Source: Drosophila miranda
Taxonomy: Eukaryota > Arthropoda > Insecta > Diptera > Drosophilidae
DNA length: 64,000 nucleotides
Reading direction: 5' to 3'
Assembly: GCF_003369915.1 (NCBI RefSeq)
Contig: NC_046675.1
Coordinates: forward strand, 28,396,001-28,460,000
Both the position numbers and the translations under genes were made by a program. The notes beneath the pieces were generated by a model. It was given only the letters and a program-made list of their open reading frames with translations. It was not told the origin of the DNA and did no database searches. Numbering within the stretch: position 1 is the stretch's first letter; each line of letters begins with the position of its first letter. Shown here piece after piece: positions 22,701 to 36,352 of the stretch.

Positions 22701-25700
22701 GCATTGTCTTGCGGCCAAACTTGTCGGAAAGATAGCCGGAGATGATGCCACCTGTTGCCACGCCCAGCAGGAAGAACATCTCGGCCACGTTCTTCAGGTG
22801 CTCCTTGTCGCACACCAGATCCCACTCCGACGTCCAAGTGTTCCCGACATTGTCGTGCGTCTCGTATTCCCAGCTCTCGCAGGCCACCAGATTGCCCACG
22901 CTGGCCACCACCTCCGCTGCCTGAAAGATAGAGGGAGATTCACTTGAGTTCTCCAGAGGGATTAAGGGACTGAGGGACTCACCTCTTGCAGCGTGGTATC
23001 ATTCGCCAGGCTGCTCCAGCCGATGCCCTCCCAGCGATGACAGTTGTCGTTGGAGCCGCTCAGGTTGCGCCACTCGTCGACGGGCATCTGCTGCAGCTCC
23101 AGCGGCCGCTGGCACCAGAAGTCCTTGTTGGCCGCCTGGTACACCGACGAGGATATGTGAAAGGTGTTGGGCACTTGGAAGAGCGACAGCAGCACCGTCA
23201 TCAGCAGCTGCCACTTGCCGTAGTGCCCCATCAGGTCGCCAATCACATCGGTCTCGTCCTCATCCTCCGCGGGATTCCGTCCGGGGGACGGCGACTGTGG
23301 CCTTGCCTGCTGCTGCTGCTGCTGTGCTGTGGGCGGAGAGGCGGTGGTTGGTTTGCCGGTGTTGTGCATGATGCACACAGGAACTGCAAAGAAGGCAAGG
23401 GGAAGATTATAGAGTACTGAGATTAAAAAGTGCCAGGGAATTTCCCTTCAAAAATACTCCCCAATCTTCTACCCCAAGGATTAAGAGTGGAACATGCAAA
23501 TAATTGACTTGATAGATGCCGCCAAACTGTGGCTCCAACTGGAGCACTGGATCCCGTATGAGAGAACTCATTTTATTGCCCGTGTCAGTGGCACACAAAG
23601 GAGCAATTAGTTAAGTGGTCAGTGACTGGCCATAAACCAAGTCCCGGGGTCAAAGGCAACATCCAACACATCCAACAGCCTCTCAGAAACAGCCAAAGGA
23701 CGAAGCAGAGCAGGAGCAGAGCCAGATGCAGTCAAGTCAAGCGGGTCTATTTCATTTATTAGAACTGGTCTCCCCCCGCCCCCGGCCCCCGGCCCCCTGC
23801 CTGGTCCGGTCATTGGTCAACCTGCGTTCGATGGAATTCGATCACGTTGGAGGCGATTAACTACAGCGAGGCAGTGGCCCTGCCACAGCGGGGCAGGCAG
23901 AGGGCAGCGGCAAAAGTTGTGTGCAGAACAGAGAGAGAGCTCTACAAAGTAAAAGAATAATAGCCAAGATTTAATGTAATTGCTTGGGGATGGGAGCTGG
24001 GGGGGCCGGGTCCTGGTCCTGGTCCTGCTGCTGGTCCTGTGGCTTTGGCTGTGGGATGTTCGTGTCCTTTTGCTAGTTGAACTTTTTTTTTGTTCCTGCA
24101 ATTCGATTCCATTCCTATCCAATGTCCCTGTCCCTCTCCCTTTCCCTTGGCCTTTTCTTTTTGTGGCCAGCCAGTCAGCCAGAGGCTTTTGTAGCGCATT
24201 GGCTTTGTCTGGGATTTGGCACGGAATGAGTTCATATATAGCCCAGAAGTCCCAGAAGTCCTAGAGCAGAGCCTCAGAGCTTTGCCTCTGGCCAGAGTCG
24301 AGCCGAAGGTATCAATGCCCCAAAAGTAGGCAACAAACAAACTTTTGCCTGCCCCACACTCTCCCCATAACGAATCGAATCGAATCGAAATCACTCTCGG
24401 CTTCTAGTTAGCCGCCTCAAATGCTGCTTAATCCTTTTTGTTCTGTCGGTTGGAGCTGTTCATATAATTAAGCAATTTACTGCACGTCAATGGGGAATTT
24501 ACTGTTGGGGGTAGGAGTAGGACTAGGATTATAAGTAGATTCCAGGTTCTATTCCAATCTACTCGATCTGGTTGCCCTCCCACTCCTCACACTCTTAAAA
24601 CTTCTCAACAGCTAGCAAGCGCTCGCCTCTCTTCTCTCTTCACTTATAGAAACGAATGAAAGCCAAGCTTCGCTCTCTTTGTCCCATAGCAGTCCATTCC
24701 AAAGAGCAGAAGAGAGTCGAACATTTGCAGTGTTTACAAGAGAGCACTCCCCTCCCGTTGCACTGGAAGCAGAGAAGACGAAAGAGAGAGGAGTAAGGAA
24801 GCTAAGTTAGGGAATGATCGGCTGACTCTCTTTCGGGTCGTTGACGCCATGCTTGATGAGAGAGAGAACAACGAAGTTTGCTCTTGTAATGAGGAAAATA
24901 AGACCAGAAAAGAGAGCGCATTGCGGTAGCGAAGCGAGCCGCCTTGTATAATTTCATCATGATCGGGAATGAAAATCGCTCTCGCTGAATGGCACTTCCC
25001 CTCGTCCCACCCTTTTTATCCCTTTCTATTCCTTTTGGGCCAGGGAAATAAAGTTTTAATGTGAGTGTTTTACAAATTACTCAGAAAACTTCTTTTAGGA
25101 CATTTCTTTGAGGCACTTCTTAGATGAAAATGTCTATCCAAAAGGGAGCTAAAGTATTCATTAATCTCTTCTTCCCAAGGACAACTAAAAGATGGCCTTT
25201 TCTTCATCCAAAATACACCCAAAGAATGAAGATTCCTTCGATATGAAGCAAAAGAATGAGTGAAGAGTCCGTGCATCTCCTGTATAATTTCTTCCTTAAA
25301 TTCCCCTGTCGCCCCACCCTTTATTTTCAGTTTTTAAATGCTCCCTTTTATTTTATACGAGAGTTTATGTTAATCCGAAAAGCCAAGCCAGCAACCTGTC
25401 GATTCGACAATATTGTTTGATCAGGCCCACCAGCAATTATTGGCCTGCCTGCCAGCCAGCCAGCAAATCCATGAAACAGGATGTGTGGCATGCCCCAGAG
25501 ATGGGTGGCAGCGTAGCTGGTGTGTGACCAGGGGCAGCGGCGACTGGCAGCTGCAAAATGCAATTAGCGTTATTTTCAGCGTGCCACCAGATTGCACATA
25601 CACGCCTGCCACCAGCGCCGCAACGCCTGCTGCTGCTGCGAGTTGAAGGTAAATGTCGCTGGGGATGCGGATGGGGAAAGGGGAAGGGCATGGTGATGGC

Positions 25701-28700
25701 GGCGACGACGTAGTTTATAGCATTGAGATTGAGCCGTTGAGCCCACAACGCGACAACGAGACGACCTTCAGCAGACACCAGCAGTAACAGCCAGCAGTAA
25801 CAGCCTGTCCCGTCCCGTCCCGTCCTGTCATGTCCTTCCTGGGCGAACTCCGCCGCTGACCAAAACCTAATCCCAACTGCAACTGCAACTGCAGCCAAGG
25901 ATATGCCAGCGGGTGGCCCATAAAATTGATAATTAATTATCCTGCCAGGCTCCCCCACACACAGTGGCTCCCAAGCCCCCTCCAGTGGCGGTCCTCTAGA
26001 CTCCATTCTTCTGCCTGCGGCTTTTCGCGGACACGCTTCGCTTATTCCCTGTTTACAAGTGCGTGAAAATGTGCGCTCAACTGCTTATCACGCGTGAATT
26101 TTACTGCCACAGCCACAGCATCCACATCCACATCCACATCCCCAGGGTGGGGAAGGGAGTGCCCACTGGCCACTGGCCACATATGCTAAATCTCCCCAAA
26201 CCTAAATGCCATGGAATATCTCTTCCGGCCCATGGACATATGCAAATTTAACTCTCGACTCAGCGAGAAATGTGCCAGAGGGATTGATATGTGGAGGGGG
26301 ATAACTCGAAGAAGAGTTATGGGGATCCATGTAGACGGGGGGGGAATGAAATAGTGCTCCGAATCCAGCATCCAATGAGTGATTTATTGGCTACCCAAAG
26401 CCATAACTTTTCATTAGCTAAAACTATAAAAATATTTCTCTAATTTCAGGAATTTAATTCAATTGAAAGCCGATCTATCAAAGGTGAGTGCCACATCCGA
26501 CTTAACCGTTTATCATCGAATTATTTGCATTTACAACTAGTTCCACAAGCGATTAATGAATGTTTTATCCGTGACAAAGAAGAATTGGTTCAAATATTGC
26601 ACTTTTATTAGCTCTAGATGGGAAACTAGTTCTCTCTTTTGTATGCATATGAGAGGGGTATTCCAGGGGAGTAACGCTATTTCTATTCACACCACTGTAG
26701 GGCTATGCAAATTGTTTGCTAATTACATTTACATATTGAACATAGTGGCCCATAAAAAGCCCATAAAAAGCCAATTACTCGGCGCACGATCAGACAGACA
26801 CATCTGCACATGGGTTCCCATGGGATCTGATGCGGATGCGTCTGTGGCCGCTCGATCTCTTGACACGCTCCACCAGCGCCAGCTCCAGCGCCACCTCCAG
26901 CGCCAGCGCCAGCGCCAATTGAATACGATCCACACGCTGCTCAAATAATGATTTGTTTCAATTGAAAATTCAATGCCAGCGCTCCCCCCGCTCTCCGTCT
27001 TTGGCTATTAATAATTTGCTTAGCTCTTCCATTCCATGCCCGATGGTTAATTAAAAAATATGGCAAAAAGACAATTGCCCGAGAGAGAGAGAGGCGAGGC
27101 TTTTGCATAAATATGTTACGAGTATTCTGGGTGAGAGAGAAATTCCACATCTCAGCAAAATGAAATCTAATTAGTGGGTTTTTCGATGGTAATTTGGTTA
27201 ATTCTGTTTTAGTGGTACAAATGTTTCTCCCTCTGGGAGCACAGAGTATTGTTATAAGACGGGTTGTAAAATGTTGCTTAAACACCTTTGTAATTTCCGT
27301 GCAAATTGCTGGAATTTCCTTATCTATCAGAGAATTTAATGCTTGATTATATGATAGGAAACTCTAGAGTTTTATAATCATCGAAAGTATTATATAGTTC
27401 CGTCTTTGTACTTGATCTTTTGCCTCATAAATGGCATATTAATAATGCAAAGACTCTCTTCGGTTCATACCCCATTTTCTGCTTGGTAATATTTCCAAAA
27501 AACAACAATGACAAATCGTTTGGTTAGGGGCTTCCCTGGGCAATTATCAAAGGGGTTGAGGGGTGGAAAGAATCCAAGAAGAGAGAAGCCGAAATGTGCT
27601 AAATATTTGTAATACAAAAGCAAAGCGTTTAGCTCTGGGGACATCCCATGGGGCGGGGATGGGGACGGGGTAGATAGACAAATTGTCGCTGTAATTAGCA
27701 GTCATGCATATAAAAGTGCATTCACTTTCATGAAATGATAGAGAGCGAAACAGAGAGAGAGGCAGAGAGATTGCGGAGGGGTGTGCGAGGGGGGGCAATG
27801 ATAATGATGACGCCTGCATCTGCATTTCGTACACTGAGGGAAAGAGTGCGGAGTACGATGCCAAAATCTGATGCTAAATGGGATTTTGGCAGCCAGGAGA
27901 AGAAACGTTTAAATTTTTTTTCACAATTTTAAGACTAGGAATCCTAAGTTATCCACAGATACAGAAGAGGAAAATAAAGTTCCCATTGGTGCTGTGGGAG
28001 TTCCAGCTTCTGGCATTCATTGCCTTTTCTCTCCCAGTGTAGGAGCCACTCATTCGGTGACGTTGCACACAGCTAATTTGCACATTTATAGGATTTGATT
28101 TGTTTATTATGCATGCAGACTGCCGCTGCCGCTGCCTCCGCAGGGATTGGGGCACTGGCACTGGCTCTGGCTCTGGCTGCGGCTCTGTGGGTGTGTGTGG
28201 CATGAGGCAGGCTGCCTGCCAAGTGGGTAATAGTAATCTTCAGACACTTGCACGCAGCAGTTGCAGCGGCAGCAACGAGCTGCGCTTCCGTTTCGGCGAC
28301 AAGTGTGCGATGAGTGGAGGATGAGTGACGATGGGGATGATGATGATGATGGGACATCCATGTACATGGTATATCCCGCCGGATGGAGGCCCGTCGGGCA
28401 TCTCGCCCCGCCCCGCTGCCATGCCCCACTTCATCGCTTGTCAGCCTAATTGCAGTCGTGTGACAGCCGCCTGCAAAGATAAGCGGCAGCTGAGGCAAGC
28501 CAAGGCAAGGCAAGGCAAGCATCTGAGGCCACAGCCGCCGCAGCGGTGTGCAACGGGGCGTATGCGCAATGCCTCTGTGCCTGTGGAAATTGCATTTCGT
28601 GGCGGAACGGGATGACTGGTTCTCTCCCTCTGAATAATGGAAATCGAGCAATGGAAATTTAAAATTCGATTTTCGCCCCACGCACAATAAACAATTATAT

Positions 28701-31700
28701 AAACAATTCAACTTTCGACACGTACGTGCTGCTCTCGGTACGATCTTTACCTCATCGATGGCTGAGATTTTATGACTTTCACGCCTTGCAATTAAAGCAC
28801 AATTGATTACGGCCCGGCCTGGCCTGGTCCGGCCTTTTGGCTAGCAGTAAACAGCAACAGCATTAGTAATTATATAAACAAATTGGAAAATTTAGCTGCT
28901 GCCTGTTGGGCCAAGCAAACTATTGCGACTAATTGCCCCCGCCTCCGCAGTAAATCAGGCAATAAATTCGCACACATTTTGTGCACAATATTTATGCAGA
29001 ATGTTCAGCGTTTTATGGCCCGGAAAAGGCGAGAGAATCCCCTAAAGGCCAAACATTTTCCAATCACATAACGATTTTCCCGGGACTTCTGCTAGATTTC
29101 AGAGAGAATGGAGATTTATATAAAAACTAATTGGACGAGGAATTCGATCCTTCAAATGGATATTTCTTACTCAGAAATAACCATATTTTATTACACACTT
29201 AATCATAATTTTTAGACATTTATTTCTCATTTAATAAACACATTCCAAAGGCATGCAAATAATTTATTAATTAAACACTAAATTATATGTAGATATTCCT
29301 TGATTCTTAAGCCATAAAATCATATGTATTCCGAAATGAAACTAAAGGAGTATCCTTTTTCCAAATGAATTTCCACACTAATGACCAATAAAAAGAGGCG
29401 AGCCATAAATTCCAGCGAAATCAAATTAGGAAACGAAAAACATTTGTCAGCAATTTTCATATCACTTTTCCCCCCAAAAACATTTTATAAGCCCACAAAG
29501 GGCGCACGCACGCACACAGATTCGATTGCCTGCCACAAATTGGTGAAGGCGGCTCCTCGACAATTTCTGTGTGATCGGATTTCATAAAATGGCAAATTTT
29601 TCAACCAATGCCAAAATCATTACAATGAAGTGTCCTTCCCTTCGAGGACTCACAAGGATCAAATCAATTTACGAATCAATTGAACAGCCAGCAGCCCAGC
29701 AGCCACAAGAGCCACATTTTAAAGTTTTTATGGGGTTTGTGGTTCGGTGGGGGGCGTGCCACAAGTCCTGCCTCCCGCTTGCCACACATGTATGTGGCTT
29801 GATATATTATGCAAATTTCAGCTACCTTTTCATCTCCTTTTCGCAAGAGAAAGCATTTCAGAAAGCTGAAAACTGTTCATCTGCGGATATCTTTTATTTA
29901 ACAAAAATTACATAAAAAGAGACAGCAGCCACGCAGGGGGCTAAAGGGGGGTACAGGGGGGGTAAAAACGATTGCAATATGGCAATTCCGTTTCGTTCTC
30001 GTTCACATTTGAAGGGTCTTTACAGGCATCCTTCCGCTTGCCGCCCAGCGTTACTGCAGCTGCTGTTCCGTCCTGGTCCTGTGTCCTGTGTCCTGTGTCC
30101 TGTGTCCTCTCCACTCTGATGTCCAATTCGGTTGAGTGGAGTCCGGGGCTGGCTACAGTTTGTTGCAAGCATAGTCCCAGTTACAGATAGAGATAGAGAG
30201 GTAGAGGATACAGCCGGACAGTCTGAACAGAACACAGAATATAGGTCATCAGCCATGGACAGCAGATACGATGCCCCTCATCATCAGAGGGAGAGATAGA
30301 GGGGTATATGCTTTGAAATGGCTTCTGCTTTAGGATCATTCGCATATATTTCCCTTGAAAGAAAGGGTATTCCTCAGACCGCTAGAACTCTTCCATCTTT
30401 TCAGTTTATTTGGTTTCTATTTAGTTTTTACTTTTAATGTGAATCTGTGAGTGGATGTTTCAGTGAATGCTGTCGCTGCCTCTCCCGCTGCTGCTGCTGC
30501 TGATCCATTGTTGTCAACATGAATTCACAAATCTATTACCATTCCGACTGATGTCTGATGCTGTTTTTGTTGCTGCAGAGAATGGAATGACGATGATGAC
30601 GATGACAAGTCCTTCTCCTCCGTTTTTTTTGCCACTGCTGTCTTGTTAATCGAATAGCAAATCGTTTGGCAATTTCAAATTTAGCCAAGCTCCTCTCGAG
30701 CCTTTTTTTGATTAGAATTTCAATTTCAAAGTGCTCACTGATTTGCTACTTTTATGCGCTTCCAATCAGCGGCAGTGGCAAGCAGCCAGTCACTCGGTGG
30801 TAGGGAGCCAAAGCATCCGGAGAGGCATTAGCATAACCTTAAGGCCGGAGGAGGGAAGATGGGGGCAACGAAGGGTCGGGCTGGCAGACCGGCGCCAGGT
30901 GATTGCCAGGAAGGCACTCATTCTGTTTGTTGTTTGCCGCTGGAATTGTCAAGATGTTCCCATGAATATGCTTCTGCTCCTGCTTATGAGCAGCTCAATA
31001 TGTTTATGTTTGTGGCGCTTGGGTGGGGTTGGGTATTCACTTTCATGGGGTGTCGGGTGGAGCCCGCCAGCAATTTTCGATGTAAAACTATACTTGAAAT
31101 ATTGTGGGAATGTGTAAGCCAATTGTTATATAATTCTTTGAGATATTCATGCAATTCTTCGAATTGTTATACTGGGGAAACAAGCTCCCTTCTAGCTCCT
31201 ATGTTTGTGGCCTAATTTTAAAGACAATCTCCAGGCTTTATCCCATTTATGGACACAATTTTCTTAGCAAATTCCAGATACTTTGAAGGGCCCTCTCTCC
31301 CCCTCTCTCTGACCATTCGTGAGAGGGCCTAAAGCGGGGGCTTCAACAATCTGTCAGGATAAAGTCATTGTCGTTGTCATTGTTGTTATCCTCATTCCCA
31401 TTGTTGCTGTCGTTTCTTGTTGTTGTTAGAGCCAAAAACAAATAGACTCGAAGGAGAACAAAAAAACAAGAAAAAAGCAAAGAACAAGGAGTGGAAGCTC
31501 CCACTGCCGCAGCAGTTAATACCCTTTGAAGGTTCTTCGGTGCAGCCGAAGATGCTGCCATTCTGTGTTTTGCCAAACACCTGTTCAAAGGCATAGTACT
31601 CCCCCGTCAACAAAGTGTATGGCCAAAAGACGCGCAAATAAACAAACAAAGGAGAGCAAAGCAAATGTCGCTGGCGGCACGTCCGCGAGGCAAGGATGCC

Positions 31701-34700
31701 AGGATGCCAGGATGCCAGGATCTGCCTCTGCCGCGTTGTCAACGTCACGACGCTCTCCGTGCCATGCCGCGCCGTGCCTCTGTGTGCCGTAATGAGCTTA
31801 CCTTATGGATATACAAAACAAGTTGCCACTGGATGCTGCTGTTGCTGCCACTCCTCTCAGAGCTTGGCCTGCAGCCAGCACTCTGCTGCACAATTGGCAA
31901 GGATGCTGGTGATTTCCTTAGCCCGCTTCCTGTTGCTGCTGGTAGTGCCGCTTCTCAGAGTACTTCTTGGAGTTTTGGTTTCAGTTTGAATTTGAGTTTG
32001 GTTTTGATGATGATGTCTTTGGCGCGGAAATCCGTCGCACGGTTGTCGCCTCGATTCTCCTTTTTTTTTTTTGTTTGTTCGTTTGTTTGATAAATTTACA
32101 GCTAAGAGCGCACTAAACGGAAACAGAGGCATAAAATCAGTCAGCACTCTCTGGCAGCTGCTGTTTGATTTTACGAGCGTCTGCTGCCATTACGCATACG
32201 ACACGCGGTACCCCCCCGGCCCCACCACTCCGCCCGTGCGAGACATTTGTTTGTTTTTGTTTTTCTTTTGGCTGCATTTCCCGCATTTAATTATTGCATT
32301 TCCCCAAACAGAGAGAAACGAGAGCGAGTGGCTGCTTGGGACAGCCATCACTCATACGCAGCGTGGTGCAGTGGCAAGTGGCAAAGTGGCAGGCATTCGC
32401 GCGCGCGTTTCCCAATTTGCAAAAACAAATGCGAGGGCCCATAGACTTGAATATAAATATAATGAAGTCCAAATAACAATCATGATAATGTTAGGGAAAT
32501 TATGAAATTTTTGTGTGTGGGCCTTCGAGATTTATGGCTTGTCCAAACATTGTCTGGCGGTAGCGAAAATCATAAGTATCGGGCGTCTATATATTAACAC
32601 ATATCCGTATATATAGCTATAGCATCGTTTTGTTGCCACTCGCATTTGTTGCTGCTGCTGCTCTTTTTTGTTTCATTTATTTAAATATATACTATGCGCA
32701 CTCACGCACCAGCACCCGCACCCGCACCCGCACTACGGACACCGCGTGTCCCGCACTGGCAACCCGTACCCGTAACCGCTATAACGTTTGTCTTACACGA
32801 ACAAAAACTCTTCCTGCTCTCGCACTATTTCCTATGCGATTGAGATTCAGAATGAGATTCCGACGGACGACGGAGACGGAGACGCAGACGGAGACGGAGA
32901 CTGACACACGGAGACAGCGACAGCGACAGCGTCAGCGACAAAGACTCTCTGGGGGGCTACTGCTCTGGGGCGCTCCGCACACAACGACTGACCAAGAGCA
33001 ACTGAACGCCACTCTCGAAAGCGAAGAACTTTTATAACCTCTCCTGCCCACGGCCGATGCCCGAGACGATGCTCGGAATGGACCATTCTTTGATAGCCGA
33101 CATCGCGGCCGATGTTGGAGTCGTCGCGACGACTGCTGCCTGCCTGCCTTCTGCTGCTGCTGCTGCCTTCTGCTGCTGCTGCTGCCTTCTGCTGCTGCTG
33201 CTGCTGCTGCACCTGATGCGCGCTCTCTTCGGGTTCTGTGCTTTGTCGGCCACTCTCTTAGTTCTGGCGCTCGCTCTCTTCGGCTCACGTTGGCGCGCAA
33301 AACTGTTGCTGTTGTTATTTAATCGCCGGCACATCGCCTCGCTCAACATTATTTGCATACCCTGCAGCCCAGGGGGAGTTGCATGGCTTGGATGGTTTGG
33401 TTGGTGATTCAGGGAACCAATTAGGAGAGTGTTTATGACCACTGGCACGAAAGTGTATCCCCAGTTCTTCCACAACGATTGCCGGCTTAATAGCCTCCCC
33501 CACAGTTGGATTTCCGTCTGAGGTGTACTTTCGCACTCACAGTGTAAATCAATTGATGATACAGCTATCTCCGATCTGGCGCTGGCTGCAGCTGCAGCTG
33601 CAGCTGAGAACGTGTTGAGGTTCGGTTCGGGTGTCGATCGCCAGTCTGTAGAGGGAACGTGTTGGGCAATGAGCGCGATCGCTCAGCGCCCGCCCCAGGC
33701 TAATGCCTTTGTCCGTCGTCGGTGTGGTCGGGCGGGCAATTTGCCTGATAGATCACACATCGCACATCCCATCGCACATCGCATCAACTATAATTCTGAC
33801 AATTTGTTGACACTTTTGTATCGTTGTTGGTGTTGGATCTTTTGTTTCGCTATACTTGTTGTTGTTGTTTTTTTTTTGGGGTTCGTTCGCGTTTGATGAT
33901 GATTATTTAATGGCAATTTACGCGATAGTTCGCCCACTTTGTTGGATTGTGTGTTATGATTATATTATTGATAGAGACAGACAGACAGAGAGAGAGAGAG
34001 AGAGAGAGGGCGATCTGTTGCTGTCTCTGAATAATTGTTGACGAAATTCGGTTTCAGCTGGTGCCTCTTTATGATTGATTTATGAGTGAGGGTCTCTGGG
34101 GGTCTCTATCTGCCACTCGTTTATTGCGGGCTTGTCTCATTACGCTGAGCGCTGCCAGAAAATTATTATTATTTATTTACTTGGAATAAACCGAACGAAG
34201 ACAAAGTTGTTATCGAAGATAACCGAACAGGCAGCCCCTTTGTACGGTTGCTAAATTGTTGCTAATTGAGTGCCATAAATGGAGTGCTAATTATGAAATC
34301 AAGTTTGAACAGATTTGGCAAATATGCCAGATACTATATCCTCGTAACTAATCTGAGAGATAAATACCCCAACAACCCATGTATATCTTAGTTTTACTAT
34401 TTCTGCCTGACTCATCTGATAGCTCTTCCCACAACCGAATTCCTCCCGATTCATTACTCATACATCCTGTTGATGTTTACCCCCCTTTTGGGGACTGTCT
34501 CAGACCCCAATCAGTTGCGGCACAATTCTATCGAAAACATTATAAATTTGTCATCTTTTTGGTTGGGTTTTGTCAACGTGGAATGTTGGATGATTTATTG
34601 GTTTATCTTGGATTTGAATATACATGTATTTATTTTTAAACAGCCTATGGCTTATATGTATAAAGAAATTGAGAGACTAGAATGTTAGAGTGAAAGCAAA

Positions 34701-35866
34701 ATTAAGTAAAAATTAGTCTTCAATAAATTCCCAAAAAATTCACAGAGTATATTGTTAATTTACTCACTATTCCTCCTCCTCCCCTTCCGTACAGGCCTTC
34801 CCACCCTTATCACTCGCATTCACAAAACCCAAACAAAATTTATCGCATGCGATATATGTCACGGAGGCGTGCCACATAGAGTATTCCTCTCTCTATTTAA
34901 TCAGTTTATAATAAACGACAGTAAGTATTCAGTGTGTGGTTTGCTGTTGTTGTTCCCATAGGCTATTGTTTCTGTCTCTGCTGGCAAATAAAATGCAAAT
35001 TGTGTTTGGGTTTATTTTTAATTCAGAAACCGACAGAAATAATTAACTATCGAGTGGAAAATGACACCGACACTGAGCTTTTATCAATGAAGCAAAAGGC
35101 AAATATAATAAAGCAGGAAGGCAGGGGCATACATTATCAACATAAACCAACAAAGGAGGGGCCCGACTCCCATATGACCCCCATGCCCCACACATCCACC
35201 CGCAAAAGTTTCAGTTTCAATTTGATTTTGAGTTTGCATTTGTTGTTAGAGTTTTTTTGTTCGAAATATTCTAATTGGTTTTTGTGCTTGGCGCTACACG
35301 ATTTCCATAAATTAAATGGCAGAAATATTTCGCATTCACATTTGATTAGGGGAGAACAGAACAGAGCACAAGGCAAAGTCCGCAGAGTGCCCACAGTGTC
35401 CCCCCCCCCCTCACTCCTCCGAAAGTGGCCCAACATTTTACACTTGAAAAAAAAACAGAGGAGATACATTTAATGGGAACTTTTTGTTTTTTAAGGGAAA
35501 AATATGCTCGAAAATGGTTTAAAAATATAAAATAAATATTTGCAGGACTCAAAAATCCTCAATGAATATCCTTTTTCCCTCCGTGTACCCCGCTTTGGCT
35601 TTGGCTCGAATGCAATGTGCAAGTGTCACTGATTTATGGCCAAGAGTTGGCCTGCGAGTGTGTGTGTGTGTGTGCCAGTTAGCTTGTTTTGACCAAGTTA
35701 ACTGGTTTAATGGCCCAATAGAGTGAAAGAGTGTGTGAGAGAGAGGGGGGGTAGAGTACTCACTTGTTCCACTCCTCCGTTGACTCCGCTCCTGCTGCGA
35801 CAACAGCGGCAACTCCAGGTCCCCTCCTGCCTCCTCCTCCTCATGGCTCTCAAGGCGTTTTGCCAT
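19790..35866 (-). CDS. SLC22-family organic ion transporter (paralogue B)
   Basis: Exons (minus strand): 35866-35764, 23383-22983, 22920-22668, 22133-21866, 21639-21348, 20345-20019, 19954-19790; 602 residues, all junctions in phase. The first exon (MAKRLESHEEEE, then DLELPLLSQQ) ends in phase 1 and restores an ATT codon with the exon at 23383, which is preceded by a strong CTTCTTTGCAG acceptor; the first intron is 12.4 kb. A shorter 563-residue form can start at ATG 23369. The membrane protein shows helix 1 (LLMTVLLSLFQVPNTFH), a Cys-rich extracellular loop, GYLSDKFGRKTM, PESPRWLLVKGR and NVGVGACNVAAGLALILTP, all hallmarks of SLC22 carriers. Substrate is unknown. The intron between 21348 and 20345 is absent from paralogue A. 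The C-terminus is Asn/Ala/Gly-rich. Confidence 0.87.
23384..32796 (-). other. long first intron of transporter B
   Basis: No coding exon with recognisable content was found. Notable contents: a block dense in GAGAG/CTCTC at 24590-24990, a tandem TGTCC repeat at about 30077-30107, and AT-rich stretches near 29100-29350. The intron probably holds enhancers for the two promoters at its upstream end. Confidence 0.6.
32797..33003 (-). other. predicted non-coding first exon of transporter B (short form)
   Basis: It runs from the Inr at 33003 to a GTAAGA donor at 32796. The exon has no ATG on the minus strand and contains a GTCTCC-type repeat (about 32868-32905). Splicing to the acceptor at 23384 would make ATG 23369 the first start codon. 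Confidence 0.45.
33003..33036 (-). promoter_or_regulatory. TATA/Inr core promoter inside transporter B intron 1
   Basis: On the minus strand TATAAAAG starts at 33036 and TCAGTT has its A at 33003, a 33-bp spacing that fits a canonical TATA/Inr pair. The orientation points to transporter B. Confidence 0.65.
33148..33212. repeat. CTG-rich minisatellite
   Basis: An 18- to 19-bp unit of the form CTTCTGCTGCTGCTGCTGC is repeated about three times, ending in a longer CTG run. It lies 110-180 bp upstream of the TATA box at 33036. Confidence 0.8.
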
Positions 35867-36318
35867 TTTTTGGTTTTTTTGTTTGTTTAATATTCGCTTT
35901 GATTAATGATTATATACTAATTATTGAGGGAATGGCAATTTCGATTTCAGTTTCAGTCTCTCTGTTTACCGAAATCACTTAATTTACGACTTGGCGCCAA
36001 GCACCGCGACACTCCACTCCACTCCACTCAAATGGCGCTCTTATCACACTCCTCCGTTGGTCTCTTATCAGCCGGCGGCATTGGTTGCTCAGAGGGGGGC
36101 TGACGGGGGGGGTTTGCTATTCCTAAGTAGCTCTAGGGCACTCGATCGGCTGCTGCTACTGCTGACCCACATAAATCACGTTCCAATGGCCCAAAATTTT
36201 GGCCAGACGTGCTGGCATTCGCTGGCATTACACTCCACTCCCGTTCCAGCCAAAACTAGGGATCGTCCCATAGACTGGGCAACTACTTTCTCGGGGCGGC
36301 TCTCCTAGTGAGACGCGA

Positions 36319-36352
36319 CGTGCGAACTGTGCAACGGACGGTGGCTAACTGA
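36319..36352 (-). promoter_or_regulatory. Inr/DPE promoter of transporter B coding first exon
   Basis: TCAGTT on the minus strand has its A at 36350. GCACG at +28 to +32 (36323-36319) fits the functional DPE range (DSWYV). No TATA box lies upstream. It would give a leader of about 480 nt before ATG 35866 if unspliced. Confidence 0.5.

Noticed and set aside
25437..26006. 189-codon minus ORF in transporter B intron 1
   Set aside because: Begins and ends without splice or promoter support; composition is Ala/Gly/Trp-rich from simple repeats.
28073..28711. 212-codon minus ORF
   Set aside because: Low-complexity His/Ala/Ser stretches from GCTGC- and GATGAT-type repeats; no domain, lies in an intron.
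32701..32905. Short direct repeats (GCACCC, GGAGAC) considered as a CRISPR-like or satellite array
   Set aside because: Units are contiguous without unique spacers; ordinary tandem repeats in a fly genome.
34934..35473. 179-codon plus ORF opposite the transporter B intron
   Set aside because: AT-rich, Lys/Asn-rich, no domain, no promoter; ends in homopolymer tracts.
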